From Chrysogorgia sp. JL179-B06 (lineage: Eukaryota; Cnidaria; Anthozoa; Scleralcyonacea; Chrysogorgiidae), in the NCBI GenBank assembly GCA_035772405.1, contig JAYKKM010000030.1, forward strand, positions 113,846 through 177,845: DNA of 64,000 bases, read 5' to 3'. Both the position numbers and the translations under genes were made by a program. This document shows positions 1-11,729 of this stretch, one piece after another (position 1 is the first letter of the stretch; the number at the start of each line of letters is the position of its first letter). The notes under the pieces are model-generated. The model did not search any database and had not been told where the DNA came from. It was given only the letters and a program-made list of their open reading frames with translations.

Positions 1-2610
1 TGTCAATAGCATTTATCACTGATTTCAAGGCTGAAATTTCTTGAGCGCATTCTTAGAAAAATTTTCTCTGCGAGAAAAGTCAACACGATCAAAACAAACA
101 TAAATTACCCTTGTTTCACTTTTCCACATCATATTGAAACTTTAGATTACTCTTTCCGTGTTTTCTTAAAAAAGATTGTAATCCAGAGGTGGACAAGACG
201 CAAAATTTGCTGTGATTTTACTAATTACGGCAGAGGAATATTCCATTGTATGATACAATGTGGTAAAAGAACGCGTGGAAGCTAAAATGTGGGCCTTTTC
301 TCGATATATGAGCAACCGAAATATAAAATTATTATAGCATCAACCCAAGTAAGTTTTAGGGTTAGGATTTGGGTTAGGATTAGCGTTGGGTTAGGATTAG
401 GTTCGGATTAGGGATTGGTTTGTATTTCGGTTTGTTCATATTTGATTTGTCAACAGTCAAAATGAACGAGATAAAATATGAAAGTACTGTAAAAATTTAA
501 AAAGCCATTCTTTATCATTGCTGCCTCCCCTCAGTTTATCAGCGCTGTTAACACAAACTATTCCAGGTATCGAGTGGAACTCGACCACCATCGACAATGT
601 CTCAGTATAAGTATATACAACATGTAATGCTTTTAACAATGATCTCATTCCTCGTGAGGGATTTCTGTCGTTGAACATGCAATTTACCAACAGTGTTGTT
701 TGCTGCCGTTGGTTAGAGGACATTAGACAAGTCAAGCAACTCGTGCATTAGACATTAGACCTTATTATATAAATGCAAAAATATAATTTGGCTGCCATCT
801 TCAAAAACAGCAGCGTAATTTAACCCAAATACGTCAAAGGTTTTCTTGACAAATAATCAACCCTACAAGTTCTCTTATACCTTAAAACAAAGATAATTTA
901 TCTGTCAACAATATATACATAAACGTTATTGTGCTAACTTACTTAGTTTTCAGTTTTTTTAAAAAGCGCAATATCGAAAATGCCTTGACGATATTCGTGA
1001 TATGTCATATTCGTGTATGTTGTATCATGATTAAGCGCGGGGTTTCCGAAAACATTCGAAAACATTGAAAATTTTAAAAGTCTACTGTATATTTCGAAAG
1101 TTATACAAGTTAAAATGGATGTGACATTAGTTTCTATTGAAATAAAGCTACACGGTTCAACATAGCTCGCAGTTGGACATTGTTTACATTTTAATAGATT
1201 TCCAAATTTAATACTATAATTGCTCACAACATATTATTTAGCTTTCACTTCAATATAAACATAGATATACATTCGTTGGCTTTCAAATTGCGGTATATGC
1301 ATACGTTGTGCAATGCAACAGCATACGTTGTGCTGCGTACTTTTACATAGACAAACCCAAGTAGTAGCCCGAGTTTACGCCCACCCGGCGTCTTGTTAAT
1401 CTTGACTTGTCTCGTGCCCAGACCTCTTTACCGAGTTATGAGTAGTCAACGAGATCTCGATCTGTAACATTTTGGATGTCGGTCGGATGGATGTTCAGTT
1501 TTATGACGTTTTGTGATGTGTTGCTATCTATTATATCCATGTACTCCAGACGTTTATTCGTATTCACGGAAGTTAGACGGAATTAATGTTCGGAACTTGT
1601 CAACGCCGCACTACGAACATGGTATTTTCTGAACTCGCAACGACTACGAGTAGTGGCTGGAATATCTCGAATGATCTCTTCTGCCTTTGGCGCTGTTGCG
1701 AATTTCAATTCATTTCAGTGAGGAGATATTCTGTTGTCAAGGTAAGACGACTAAGATAGTTATGTGTACTTAATTTTTCTTGTTTGTCGTTAAAATGGCA
1801 ATATGGCTGAGTGAGGTGGAAATTTATACTGTAAGATGTCATCTGCAATTTCTTGCCATAACTATCATCAATTATCAAATTGTTTTGTTTGTGAATACGG
1901 TTTACCTTCTATTTAGGTTTATATTGGTGTGAGTTCATGTTTCTCACAAGAGCCATAATTGTGTTCAGTGCTGAATGCTGATCAGCATCTGGGAAGCAAC
2001 ATCGATCTTAATATCACATCAGAAGAAGACATGTCAATTGTTTTGTGTTCATATTGAAATGCATTTTTATGCAAGAAACAAATTCTGATTAACGTTATAA
2101 TGTCAACTGTTTATCAACTGTTATAATATTTTTGTGTTCATATTGAACTGCATTTTTATTCAAGCCTTGTACAGAGAACCTTATACAACTCTTTTATCTT
2201 TATGTTCAACTGCATTTTTATGGAACTGTTCAAGTTACATCTGTTTTAAAATATTATACATGTTCATGAACTACTATGTTGTGAAAAGATGTTGAGAAAA
2301 GATGTTGAGAATGGTCAATACAACACAAGGGGGTCAACAATAAGGGAGGGGGCCGATGTACAGCATCTTCGAATGTGCCAGGGGCCCACGCACATGCTTC
2401 ATCCTAATCTTAATCCTAACCCTAACCGTATCTAACCCTAACTTAACCAAAAATAAATACCAAACAAAAACAGAAAGGTCCTTTGAGTCATCCCTTTTAG
2501 CCTAAACCAATTGAACTCTGGAGGTGTTGCTGTAGCATTCGCGCCATCGCTATTTCATCACCTCAAATTTATTTTATAAAACACAACAATAAATTTCGTA
2601 CTAGACTTAC
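1..2610. other. Non-coding stretch (intron 2 of KCTD-TLDc copy A, by inference)
   Basis: No convincing coding sequence is seen. If exon 2 at 2611-2987 is followed by exon 3 as in the paralogue near 50 kb, this stretch is the beginning of intron 2 on the minus strand. It holds degenerate TTAGGG-like runs at about 346-420 and 2400-2445 and three imperfect copies of a motif containing TGCATTTTTAT (about 2047, 2134 and 2205). The last ~100 bases (2500-2610) match the corresponding intron of copy B. Confidence 0.6.
346..420 (+). repeat. Degenerate TTAGGG-like repeat
   Basis: Runs such as GGGTTAGGATTTGGGTTAGG show the TTAGGG theme with frequent substitutions. A related stretch on the other strand lies at 2400-2445. 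The degeneracy suggests old interstitial sequence or a repeat-family component, not a chromosome end. Confidence 0.6.
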
Positions 2611-2987
2611 TTTTGATCCAAGATACCTCTGTATAACCTCCAAATATATAGTTTCCATGCGCTTTTGCAAGAGTAACAGTGGGACCTTTATTATCACATT
2701 GGGTGTGGAAGTCGAGGGAATAATCGGTATTGATACGTGGTTTATAGAAGAATAATTGAACCCAGTTGGAGAAGGTAGGTGTCGGTAACCAAGATAACAA
2801 GATATTTCTTTGATCTTCGGTCAAGGAGTTAATGATGAAACTGGAGTTTTGAAACATTGGTCCAGGCCAAATCTCTTTCGCCATTCCCTGTATTTGGTAG
2901 AATTCAGCCTCTAAAAGAAGCTCCGCTGCCAAAACTTTGTTTTCTGGGAAAATAAGTCTGCCAGTTCTCAAGTAATTCAAAGTAAAA
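2611..2987 (-). CDS. KCTD/BTB-TLDc protein copy A, exon 2
   Basis: This internal exon encodes the end of a KCTD-type BTB fold (NYLRTGRLIFPENKVLAAEL, then LLEAEFYQIQG) and the first half of a TLDc domain (CDNKGPTVTLAKAHGNYIFG, then GYTEVSW). The minus-strand acceptor TTGTAG precedes base 2987 and the donor GTAAGT follows 2611. Both sites and phases match copy B exon 2 at 50825-51198; this one is 377 nt against 374. KCTD-like BTB domains oligomerise and often serve as cullin-3 adaptors; TLDc domains are linked to oxidative-stress protection and V-ATPase regulation. The natural upstream exon is 29087-29481, which would make intron 1 about 26 kb. Exon 3 is not in the window. No disabling change is seen in this exon. 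Confidence 0.75.
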
Positions 2988-3104
2988 CTACAACGAATCA
3001 TGCAATATATTAGTGGTAAATTAACTGAAAGTGAATTAGTACCGAAAAAGAAAGAAGCCACAAGTGAAGAAATTGTGGGTTGTCTTGAAAACGCGGAGTA
3101 CCGG

Positions 3105-3482
3105 AGTTCGGAGTGTAGAAAGTGCGGAGTGTTGAAAGTGCGGAGTGTTGAAAGTGCGGAGTGTTGAAAGTGCGAATTGTTGAAAGTGCGGAGTTGAAAG
3201 TGCGGAGTGTTGAAAGTGCGGAGTGTTGAAAGTGCGGAGTGTTGAAAGTGCGGAGTGTTGAAAGTGCGGTGTGTTGAAAGTGCGGAGTGTTGAAAGTGCG
3301 GAGTGTTGAAAGTGCGGAGTGTTGAAAGTGCGGAGTGTTGAAAGTGCGGAGTGTTGAAAATGCGAAGTGTTGAAAGTGCGGAGTGTTGAAAGTGCGGAGT
3401 GTTGAAAGTGCGGAGTGTTGAAAGTGCGGCGTGTTGAAAATGCGGAGTGTTGAAAGTGCCGAGTGTTGAAAATGCGGAGTGC
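3105..3482 (+). repeat. 16-bp minisatellite, about 24 units (left end of the intronic block)
   Basis: Tandem units of GTTGAAAGTGCGGAGT with a few variants. The array begins about 120 bases upstream of exon 2 on the minus strand, inside the inferred intron. The same unit occurs inverted at 28876-28970, so the array forms the outer part of a long-range inverted repeat around the 25-kb insert. ORFs read through it are simple translated repeats, not genes. Confidence 0.9.
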
Positions 3483-4165
3483 ATGGTCTCTTTTTCGTCT
3501 TTCTGATAAACGTCGATCTTTTGGTAGCCGGGTATTTTAACAACTGAACGGTATTTTGAGTCGGGTTTTTAACACTCGTGAAATGTTAAAATCCCCACAT
3601 AGTCCCAGGGTTTCAATTGACTAAGTGCATTAATATTATAGAAACAAGGCCGCTAAGTTTTGTCGCTAAGTTTGTCATTAAATCGCATTACGCTTCTTAA
3701 AGTGTTGCCCAGTCGTTTGTTGTGCAGTTAATACCATATTGATTCACAATATCTTGAAAGAGCTTGTCAACAACCAATGCCTGGTAAATTATTAATTATT
3801 TCAATAATTATATACTTCGAGCGACGCTCCAGACAGCGTGCAAGCAAAAGTTCTTGCGCAATAATTGCGATATCGCGACACAAAAAAACCCAGATACGGA
3901 GCCTAAACCATTTGCGTTCAAGAGGAAACCGCAACATTTTTTTCGAGTTCTTTCACGTTTGAAACGTGATGTTTTGGTGGGACATAATTTAATTTCACCG
4001 TGAGATCAGTGCAATCTGATTGGTTAAAACGAGATAACCCAAACGTTACGTTTCAACGTTTGAAACAACTCGAAAAAATGTTTGCGATTTGCAGTAGAAC
4101 GCAATTGGGTGTAAACTAAACTAAATATAAACCTTTCCTTCGTTTTGCACTTGCAGCTATATGTC
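3483..4165 (+). repeat. Left inverted-repeat arm of the intronic block
   Basis: From GGTCTCTTTTTCGTCTTTC onward this segment matches, in inverted orientation, DNA at 28319-28513, 28795-28870 and 26775-27172. Shared landmarks are GATCTTTTGGTAGCCGGG, GTTAAAATCCCCACAT, GCTAAGTTTGTCATTAAATC, GAGCTTGTCAACAACCA and GATATCGCGACACAAAAAA. The right copy has been interrupted by later foldback insertions. The part from about 3786 behaves as its own repeat. The Polinton palindrome is inserted just outside its end. Confidence 0.75.
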
Positions 4166-4171
4166 AGTCTC
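4166..4171 (+). repeat. Target-site duplication AGTCTC, left
   Basis: AGTCTC directly precedes the first base of the palindrome and is repeated exactly at 17565-17570 directly after its last base. A 6-bp target duplication is the hallmark of Polinton/Maverick integration by a retroviral-type integrase. Confidence 0.85.
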
Positions 4172-4260
4172 AGTAGTATAGAACATGGGGGTACCAGGCC
4201 ACTTTTCAAAAAATGTGTCGTTTTTAAAGAATCATCATATTTCATCGTTTGTAAGCATGC

Positions 4261-4500
4261 GGTGGAGCTATTATATAGTGATGTTGATACATGGTTAGGT
4301 CATTACGTAGTGGTGTCGACACGTGTTTGAGCTATTATATAGTGGTGTTGATGCATGGTTGAGTCATTATGTAGTGGTATTGGCACATGTTTGAGTGATT
4401 ATATACCGTTACTTAGCGGGGGGTACCAGGCCACTTTTCAGAAATTGGATTTGTTTTGGGGGGTACCAAGCCACTTTTGTAAAATTGGATTTGTTCTAAA
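4261..4500 (-). repeat. Subterminal repeats of the left palindrome end
   Basis: A motif of about 62 bases around TTATATAGTGGTGTTGAT recurs from 4268 to 4392 and again near 4540. It is followed by two copies of a unit with GGGGTACCAGGCCACTTTT at about 4423-4500. The mirrored copy is at 17236-17475. No coding potential is seen. Such arrays may be binding sites for the transposition machinery, which is inference. Confidence 0.7.
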
Positions 4501-4639
4501 GTCTATATATTTTCTCATGTGTGGGTATATGGTAGAATTATTATATAGTGGTGTTGATACGTGGTTAGGTGGTTACGTACTATAACTTGGTTATGTTTGG
4601 TGGGGATTGTTACAGTTCAGTCAGACGGATCTTGATATT

Positions 4640-4822
4640 GGTTCAAATATATTGTTTCGATACGCGTCGTTTTACGAGTCGTCTCGAAATGTGTCGTTTT
4701 TAAATTGTCTTGAAATTTGTCGTTTTACGAGTCGTCTCGAAATGTGTCGTTTTACGAGTCGTCTCGAAATGTGTCGTTTTTAAATTGTCTTGAAATGTGT
4801 CGTTTTACGAGTCGTCTCGAAA
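4640..4822 (-). repeat. Tandem ~27-bp array beside the PolB 3' end, left arm
   Basis: Alternating units with TCGTTTTACGAGTCGTCTCG and TCGTTTTTAAATTGTCTTG, each followed by AAATGTG. The array starts directly after the PolB stop codon and is mirrored at 16914-17096. Confidence 0.85.
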
Positions 4823-4826
4823 TGTG

Positions 4827-7800
4827 CTATAAAGTGTGTTGACAAATTAATAAATTATAAATTTTTCTTTTTATTGAATCTAATTTTGGACTATTTTGTA
4901 ATGTCCATGCATATGCGTAGCTACTAATACCATCTTTAAGGATGTATCTTTTATCGTCGAAACAACTCAGTGATATTTTGTTTATCTCATAACTACCCAA
5001 TTGATGGTTGTTACTTCTTATGGCTCTCATTTTATGAGATATTTGTTTGTTATTTACTAAAACATCCTTATAGCTATCATGTCTTATGTTCTTTCTCACA
5101 ACGCTCTTCTTGATACCTTTAGCAGTCTTTCCACCTTTTCCGTCTTCTTTTAGGTAGCTATACATCTTGGATCTTAAACCTACGAACTCAACGATGGGGA
5201 CTCCTGACGTTTCGTCTTCCATTTTACCAATAACTTTCTTGTTTGTGGTATCAAAGTATGGAGATGACTTATCATATCCACTAAAGTCAAACATGTTTCT
5301 GTCAGCGTAGATGTCTTTATATATGTCACCCGTCTCAATTTCATATGTTAAACTGTCTGTGTCGGTGAACAGTAACTTGGAACTATATTTCTTTTTTACA
5401 TAGTTGTAGTGAAAGTCGTACATTAGTAGTTTCGATAGATCAAGAATACACATACCTACATATGCTGGCTTGTTTAGAGTTAACGTTTCTTTGATCCTAT
5501 GTACAGCTACTAAGTTGTCGTTAAATATCTTACTGCTTACAAAGGTAGGCTTAGAGGCGAGCTTCTTCAGTTTATCTTCATTTGTTACCACGTTTTCGAA
5601 GATTTTCCATAGTCTTTCCGAAGACACTATTATTCATCAGTTTGAAGAAATCCTTTTCGAAGTCGTTCTTAGCGTTTGTTCTTTTGACTGTGTTGAAGTC
5701 AATATAATCTTTCAACCATGGAGACTGATTAAACTGTAACACTCTATATACTTTACTTACCTTCATTCCTAAGGACTTATACAGCTGCAAGTTCCTATAG
5801 TGCACTACATATCTCTTCTTGTTGTTAAGACTTGGTATCAACTTGTTTACCTCTCCTATGGATATATTGAATTTGTCTTTTATTGTTCTACAATAGTCAG
5901 ACAGTTTATCAACCTCTACTTTAGTTCTCTCTGGTGCTAGCGGATAGTCGTTGTGTAAGTCATGTAACTCCTTTCGATACTCCAGATCAACCTCTAATAA
6001 TAGTCCTTTGCTTGAGTCATCCTTATATTTGTCAAGATCGAACTTCTTGATCCACTTGAACCCTCCAGTTGGTAGGTACTGATTAATAGCCCAACCATAT
6101 AGGTTATTAGCGTCTAGATATACTATATATTTCGATGGCTTGCTACTATCATACCCCTTCATGTATTTATTATTGGCCTTACCATATCTATGCGTGATAC
6201 AAGAGACACCACCTCGCATCCCTTTCTCAATAAACTGAAACATGTCAATATCAGTCATCAACTCTAGTTTCACTCCTGTCATCTTTAGAGCAGCGTCCCA
6301 TGATAGTCCTGGTGATGTGAAGTAGTGACAAGGATCTAGTTGGTAGTACTGCTTGCAAGTCTTTCTGAAGTTCTCGAACACGTCAGACAATAGTAACACA
6401 TCAGTCTTGAGGTACACATCGTGGTACTCACCCATATTGTTCAAATCGAACGTCTCCCACACTTCTTGTGCGTGTTCATAATCAGCGTCCGATATATGTT
6501 CGTCGTTCAGTGCACTGTAGAAGCTCTCCTTTGAGGGTAGCTTTATGTCTTCGAACTTATCGAAACTATCCATATAGTCATATGGGTACACACCCTTTCT
6601 TGATACTAGTTTTAACTCCTTGTCAGTGAATACCTCTGATGTGTTTTTTAAACACTCTTTAGGAAGGTTGTTAACCAAGCTGTCTAGACTAGAACCCATG
6701 AATTGGAAACTGTCGATGAATACGAGGCTTTTTCCTAACATGAAAGCCATATATTTCTCCATGTTGTTTGGTATAACATTGATGTTCTGCCCAAGTCCTC
6801 CAATATTTTGCATTATGAAGTGACTATCATATCCTCTCAAGTTGTGGAACACCACTGGTATTTTGTTGGTTAGTCTATGGTTTCTATTACATAACTGATG
6901 TGCAGAGCCTCTATACTTACCAGTTACATGACAATGATCTCTAACTCTTATGTCTCCACTTTTATATGTTTCATCACAAATGTGACATTTAATTGCTTCC
7001 TTGAAGTTAGCCTTATCAGTGGAAGTCATGATCATGTCTTTACTAAAGTGTTTCTTTTTGACATTGTCACAATACTTAACCTCTTCAAGCATCTTTTCCA
7101 TAAACTTTTTGACTGCGTTCTCACCACGGAACGTCTCAACAGGTTTACTGTACTTGTTGTCGTAGCAGCAGACTACCTTATAACCATACCCACAGTCCGT
7201 GTGTTGTTGATACTTATTAGTATACGACTTGTCTGACGATGGTGTCGCTGCACTTATCTTCTCTAAGATCGCCTCAAAGTCTGCGTATATGACGAACGGA
7301 ACATCTAGTTGTTTGTGGAAATTTTTGTATTTCAATATATTATTTCCTTTTTCAGGCATCTTAATTGCCTGCTTTCCGTTAACCACTATACAATTCTCTA
7401 CGTGGTTACTTAGTATAGCTTCTGTGCTAAAGCACTGTAGACAGTATCTACAGAAGTTCTTGTGACATTTGTGTTTAGACTGATTGAACATGAATCTATT
7501 AAAGTCCTTAATGTATACGTAGTGTTGTTTCTCGTCTTTCGTTATTAGCAGTAGATCCATATGATCTTCATTACTTTCTTTGGATACATGTATCGGGAAC
7601 GGTTGCTTGTTTTCATACCCAAACACGTTAATGTTTATATTATTTTTGACTTCTATTTTGTTATACTGTTTGACTGATACTGGGAAGTCGATCCCTTCAT
7701 AGTCTACAGTGTTAACGTTTCTCTTATGTTTTGACACTCTTTGCGGTTTGTTGTCTACTGGGTTCTTGTGTAGTATGTGGCACCACATAAAACACTTATT

Positions 7801-9602
7801 ATCATCATTCCTTATGTTAATCAAACCCTTTAATGCGTTCCTCAGTTCTGTTGGTAGCTCAATATAACTGGATCCTTTTATAATAATAATAATAATAATA
7901 TTTTTAATCAGCACTATTTTCGCATTAAAAATGAATTACAATGTGCTTTACAATAACTAAGCTACAAAATATGTTGAAACAAACTTTTACATGAATAACT
8001 AATTGAGATTAACACGCCTTATACTTGTCCCGATCTTAGCCTTGAAATGGTACTAGGAAAAAAACTTCGTTTGAATCGTTCGGTTCTGCATTTAAATAGA
8101 GTCCAAGTGTTCCTAAGATTATAATTATGTGTACGTTCACCAGCCTGGGTTAAATATTGCGAAAGTGGACCGCCTTTTTCAATTTTCTTAATGGTTTTCA
8201 CGCAGAGGTTGGTACGTCTGTCATCTAGCCTAGGGCAATCCAGATGTTGTAATGCTTCTCTGTACGAGCAACCAGGTTGGATAATTCGCAAAGCTCGTTT
8301 TTGGACTCTCTCCACTTCTTCCGAGAGGTAGGAGGGCAGGCTGTTATGCCATACTACACAGCAGTATTCTAAGATAGAACGTATCAGGGCAACGTAAATG
8401 GTGAAAAGGTCTTCAGCAGGAACGCCCCCCCGATACAGTACACGTAAGATGTGCAGGCGTTTAGACGCCTTCGAAACGGTTGCGCCAATGTGTTCGTTCC
8501 ATTTCAGATTGCTTTGAATAATTAAGCCAAGCACTTTGTGTGAAATAACAGGTTCCAGCACTTGCCCATCTACTTGCAAAGGTGGAAGTCGAGGTGTCTC
8601 TCTAAAAAAACAAATCCGTAACTCTTTACACTTTTTCGTGTTCAGCTTCATCCAATTATTGGACGCCCATAAGCTAACGGCATCAAGACTACATTGCATA
8701 GTTGAGTTACTGTTTCTTGCTAACCCCTCAGATATTGAGACATCGTCCACGTATTTCCACGTTGCAGTTTCAGGGGAAGGGATTTTGAGGTCGTTGATCA
8801 TAAGCAAAAACAAAATTGGGCCCAATTTAGATCCTTGAGGGATACCTGCATGAACAGGAAGCCAGTCTGAGGTCACCTCACTAAGCTTAACGCACTGTTG
8901 TCGATTTGAGAGGAAGCTGATTAACCATGGCAACAGAGACCGTCTAACCCCTAAGTCAATCAGTTTTTCAACGAGCACATTGTATCCGATACGGTCAAAG
9001 GCTTTTAGAGGTTCATATACTACCACGTTCACGTAGTGGTCGTCTATGTTGTCTATGACCCATCCAGAACCCTCTGATATCCACACAGCGATTCGGTTTA
9101 TTATCTCCTCGCTAGACTGTTTTGCAGACCTATATATATCACTAACACTATATATCGTCTTAGCATTACAGTTGAAGTATGCTACCTTATGTGTAGTTCT
9201 GTCGTCGTCCAGTTGTTTCTCTAACGTCACTTTTAGTGTCTCAGTATATTTCAAACCTCTCAGTCTATCCAACTCCTTTGTCAGTATTAGACTCACAGCG
9301 ACCCTCGACTTATTCATTACCTCAACACTATACAATCTAGTATACCCTCTTAGAGCTGCTCGTATCTGTGTCACTGTAGGGAACTGACTCGGTTTCTCTA
9401 AGAGTGCTCTTTGTTTCTCTATGAAGAGCTTGAGTTTTGCTGCAAAGTTTCTCTCCTCCAACACTACACGTGCTATTCTGACCCTGGTTATGTGGTCTAT
9501 TACACCCTGTCTTGATGCTCTTCTTAACAGATCTATCCAACTATATCCAAGTATTTTGGCTTCACCCAAATATTTATTAGACAGCTCTCTGAAAATGTGC
9601 AT
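4827..9602 (-). pseudogene. Polinton-type protein-primed DNA polymerase B, left arm, broken
   Basis: Family B DNA polymerase of the protein-primed type that replicates linear Polinton genomes. From the N-terminus: about 198 residues up to the LINE insertion (9602-9008), a C2H2-like motif (CRYCLQCF, 7470-7430), exonuclease motifs YADFEAIL and HNLRGYDSHF, an endonuclease-VII-like Zn cluster (CHICDE...DHCHVTGKYRGSAHQLCN), polymerase motifs LDANNLYGWAIN, NNSVFGKTMEN and FTDTDSL, and a C-terminus ending at 4827. Lesions are the 1.1-kb LINE at 7881-9001 and a frameshift in the 5578-5627 overlap, after the NSVFGK motif. Both are shared with the right arm, so they predate the palindrome. The TGA of the right arm is absent here. 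No product is likely. Confidence 0.85.
7881..9001 (-). mobile_element. 5'-truncated LINE inserted in PolB, left arm
   Basis: The insert begins inside the reverse transcriptase at KAFDRIGYNVLVEKL, continues through GIPQGSKLGPILFLLMINDL and the KYVDDVS catalytic motif, and ends with a short 3' UTR and a TAA-trinucleotide tail at about 7881-7905. The 6-bp TAAAAG flanks it (7875-7880 and 9002-9007). These are typical features of a non-LTR element of the CR1/Jockey kind, 5'-truncated during target-primed integration. By chance the RT fragment is in frame with the preceding PolB N-terminal segment, giving a 527-codon chimeric ORF at 9602-8019. Confidence 0.85.
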
Positions 9603-9651
9603 CTATTATCATACCACGTGTTTTATTACGTTTTAAAAACGACTCGTTTTT

Positions 9652-9772
9652 ATTATAAAAAAATGGATCTGATTCCTGGAAAATCGTGTAGATTCTAGGA
9701 AATGGGTCTGATTCCTGGAAAATCATGTAGATTCCTAAAAAATGGATCTGGTTCCTGGAAAACCACATAGAT
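9652..9772 (-). repeat. 39-bp minisatellite, three units, left arm
   Basis: Three imperfect units containing GATTTTCCAGGAATCAGA lie between the zinc-finger ORF and the PolB start. Mirrored at 11938-12052. The ORF across it is a translated repeat. Confidence 0.8.
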
Positions 9773-9978
9773 TATAATAAGGATGACACCTCTAAATTTC
9801 TCAAATGTTTTTTACTCTTTAGATGTGCCCACTTAGAGCGAACGTGATATGAATCATCACATGTTTTACATATCCACTTGTGAGTTCTTACCCACTCTTT
9901 GGTTAATACTCTATTAGCCTCTGAAGCTTCTTCTTTAGTTTGGTAAATTCTATGTCTCGTCATTATATAATACCGCAT
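9772..9978 (-). CDS. Small zinc-finger protein, left arm
   Basis: A 68-residue ORF identical to the one at 11730-11936. The C-terminal half has one C2H2-type finger (CKTCDDSYHVRSKWAHLKSK followed by KH), spacing C-x2-C-x11-H-x5-H, resembling U1-like/matrin fingers; the N-terminal part is basic. It lies just upstream of PolB in the same direction, so it may be a co-expressed DNA-binding accessory protein of the Polinton. The start is the first ATG of the frame. It is the only ORF of the element that is intact in both arms. Confidence 0.6.
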   Translation of the reverse strand: MRYYIMTRHRIYQTKEEASEANRVLTKEWVRTHKWICKTCDDSYHVRSKWAHLKSKKHLRNLEVSSLL

Positions 9979-10521
9979 GTTTTATTATGTTGAGAAACGA
10001 GTCATTTTTGTTATAATGAGGATAACACCCTCAAATGTTTTTTAGACCCCGTCGTTTCGACGCCCCCTTTGAATGCGCAACCATACACAGTCTATATATC
10101 AGAACCAGGAGTGTGTTCCGCATAAAAGACGACGAAAACTGGGGTCCTGTTTTGGGACCTCAGTTTTGAGAGCAATTCAGTCACGACTAATAGTAAAATA
10201 TTAAGACACTACATGTGACTCTCTACTGATAGTATGTTTGTGATCGATAGAAGGGTCATTTTGACCAAGGTCCCAAAACGGGGGGTTGGTCAAAAGTGAG
10301 CCAGGTGTGTACAAACTAATATTTTCACCTAAATTAGAGTCTGCTGAAAAGTTTAAAACATAGGTATTTGCAGAAGTCCTACCATCTATTAGAAAGACAG
10401 GTCAGTTACACACAATATAACCAGTTGTCAATAGTGAACTAGACATATACGAGAGACTCTAGAGTTCTGCGTGAGTACTGCAATAGAAGATTCAAGAGTG
10501 AAACCACACTATCTAATCATC

Positions 10522-11186
10522 TTACGGGTCATCTTAAATCATCTCATAGATCATCTCATAGATAGAGTACTACGCGTAGTATCTTGTTTATGAATCATCT
10601 TATAGATCATCTTAAATCGTCTCATAGATAGAGTACTACGCGTAGTATCTTGTTTATGAATCATCTTATAGATCATCTTAAATCGTCTCATAGATAGAGT
10701 ACTACGCGTAGTATCTTGTTTATGAATCATCTTATAGATCATCTTAAATCGTCTCATAGATAGAGTACTACGCGTAGTATCTTGTTTATGAATCATCTTA
10801 TAGATCATCTTAAATCGTCTCATAGATAGAGTACTACGCGTAGTATCTTGTTTATGAATCATCTTATAGACTATCTTAAATCGTCTCATAGATAGAGTAC
10901 TACGCGTAGTATCTTGTTTATGAATCATCTTATAGACTATCTTAAATCGTCTCATAGATAGAGTACTACGCGTAGTATCTTGTTTATAAATCATCTTATA
11001 GATTATCTTACAGACCATCTCACAGTTATCTTACAGTTATCTCACAGATTATCTCATAGATAGAGTAATACGTGTAGTATCTTGTTTATAAATCATCTTA
11101 TAGATTATCTTACAGACCATCTCACAGTTATCTTACAGTTATCTCACAGATTATCTCATAGATAGAGTACTACACGTAGTACCTTT
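10522..11186. repeat. Central spacer: 66-bp tandem repeats with a 14-bp palindrome
   Basis: About 6.6 copies of a 66-bp unit run from roughly 10551 to 10987. Each has TACTACGCGTAGTA, a perfect 14-bp palindrome, and ATCTTGTTTATGAATCATC. Two longer variant units of about 99 bp follow (10988-11186), with ATCTTACAGTTATCTCACAG. The motif TACTAC/GTAGTA also occurs at the element termini (AGTAGTATAG). Because 66 is a multiple of three, a repetitive 155-codon ORF runs through on the minus strand; it is unlikely to be a gene. The array could be a replication or foldback hot spot, which is inference. Confidence 0.85.
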
Positions 11187-11729
11187 GATGATTAGATAGT
11201 GTGGTTTCACTCTTGAATCTTCTATTGCACTACTCACGCAGAACTCTAGAGTCTCTCGTATATGTCTAGTTCACTATTGACAACTGGTTATATTGTGTGT
11301 AACTGACCTGTCTTTCTAATAGATGGTAGGACTTCTGCAAATACCTATGTTTTAAACTTTTCAGCAGACTCTAATTTAGGTGAAAATATTAGTTTGTACA
11401 CACCTGGCTCACTTTTGAGCAACCCCCCGTTTTGGGACCTTGGTCAAAATGACCCTTCTATCGATCACAAACATACTATCAGTAGAGGGTCACATGTAGT
11501 GTCTTAATATTTTACTATTAGTCGTGACTGAATTGCTCTCAAAACTGAGGTCCCAAAACAGGACCCCAGTTTTCGTCGTCTTTTATGCGGAACACACTCC
11601 TGGTTCTGATATATAGACTGTGTATGGTTGCGCATTCAAAGGGGGCGTCGAAACGACGGGGTCTAAAAAACATTTGAGGGTGTTATCCTCATTATAACAA
11701 AAATGACTCGTTTCTCAACATAATAAAAC

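Larger units (their letters stand above)
4172..10521 (-). repeat. Left palindrome arm (6,350 bp)
   Basis: Inverted copy of 11187-17564. Positions pair with a constant sum of 21736 near the outer end and 21708 near the centre; the difference of 28 equals the two indels seen in the interrupting LINE and PolB N-terminal region. Identity ends inward after GATGATTAGAT/ATCTAATCATC (10511-10521 with 11187-11197). Confidence 0.9.

Noticed and set aside
346..420. True telomere or chromosome end
   Set aside because: Repeats are short, degenerate and embedded in ordinary sequence.
2997..3543. Long HFQHSALSTLRTFNTP-type repeat ORFs
   Set aside because: Direct translation of the 16-bp minisatellite; 16 is not a multiple of three, so several frames stay open by chance.
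10551..11018. 155-codon repetitive ORF on the minus strand in the palindrome centre
   Set aside because: It exists because the 66-bp unit is a multiple of three. No start context, no domain, and the unit's 14-bp palindrome explains the pattern at DNA level.
10551..11186. CRISPR-like array
   Set aside because: Units are contiguous tandem repeats without unique spacers, in eukaryotic DNA.
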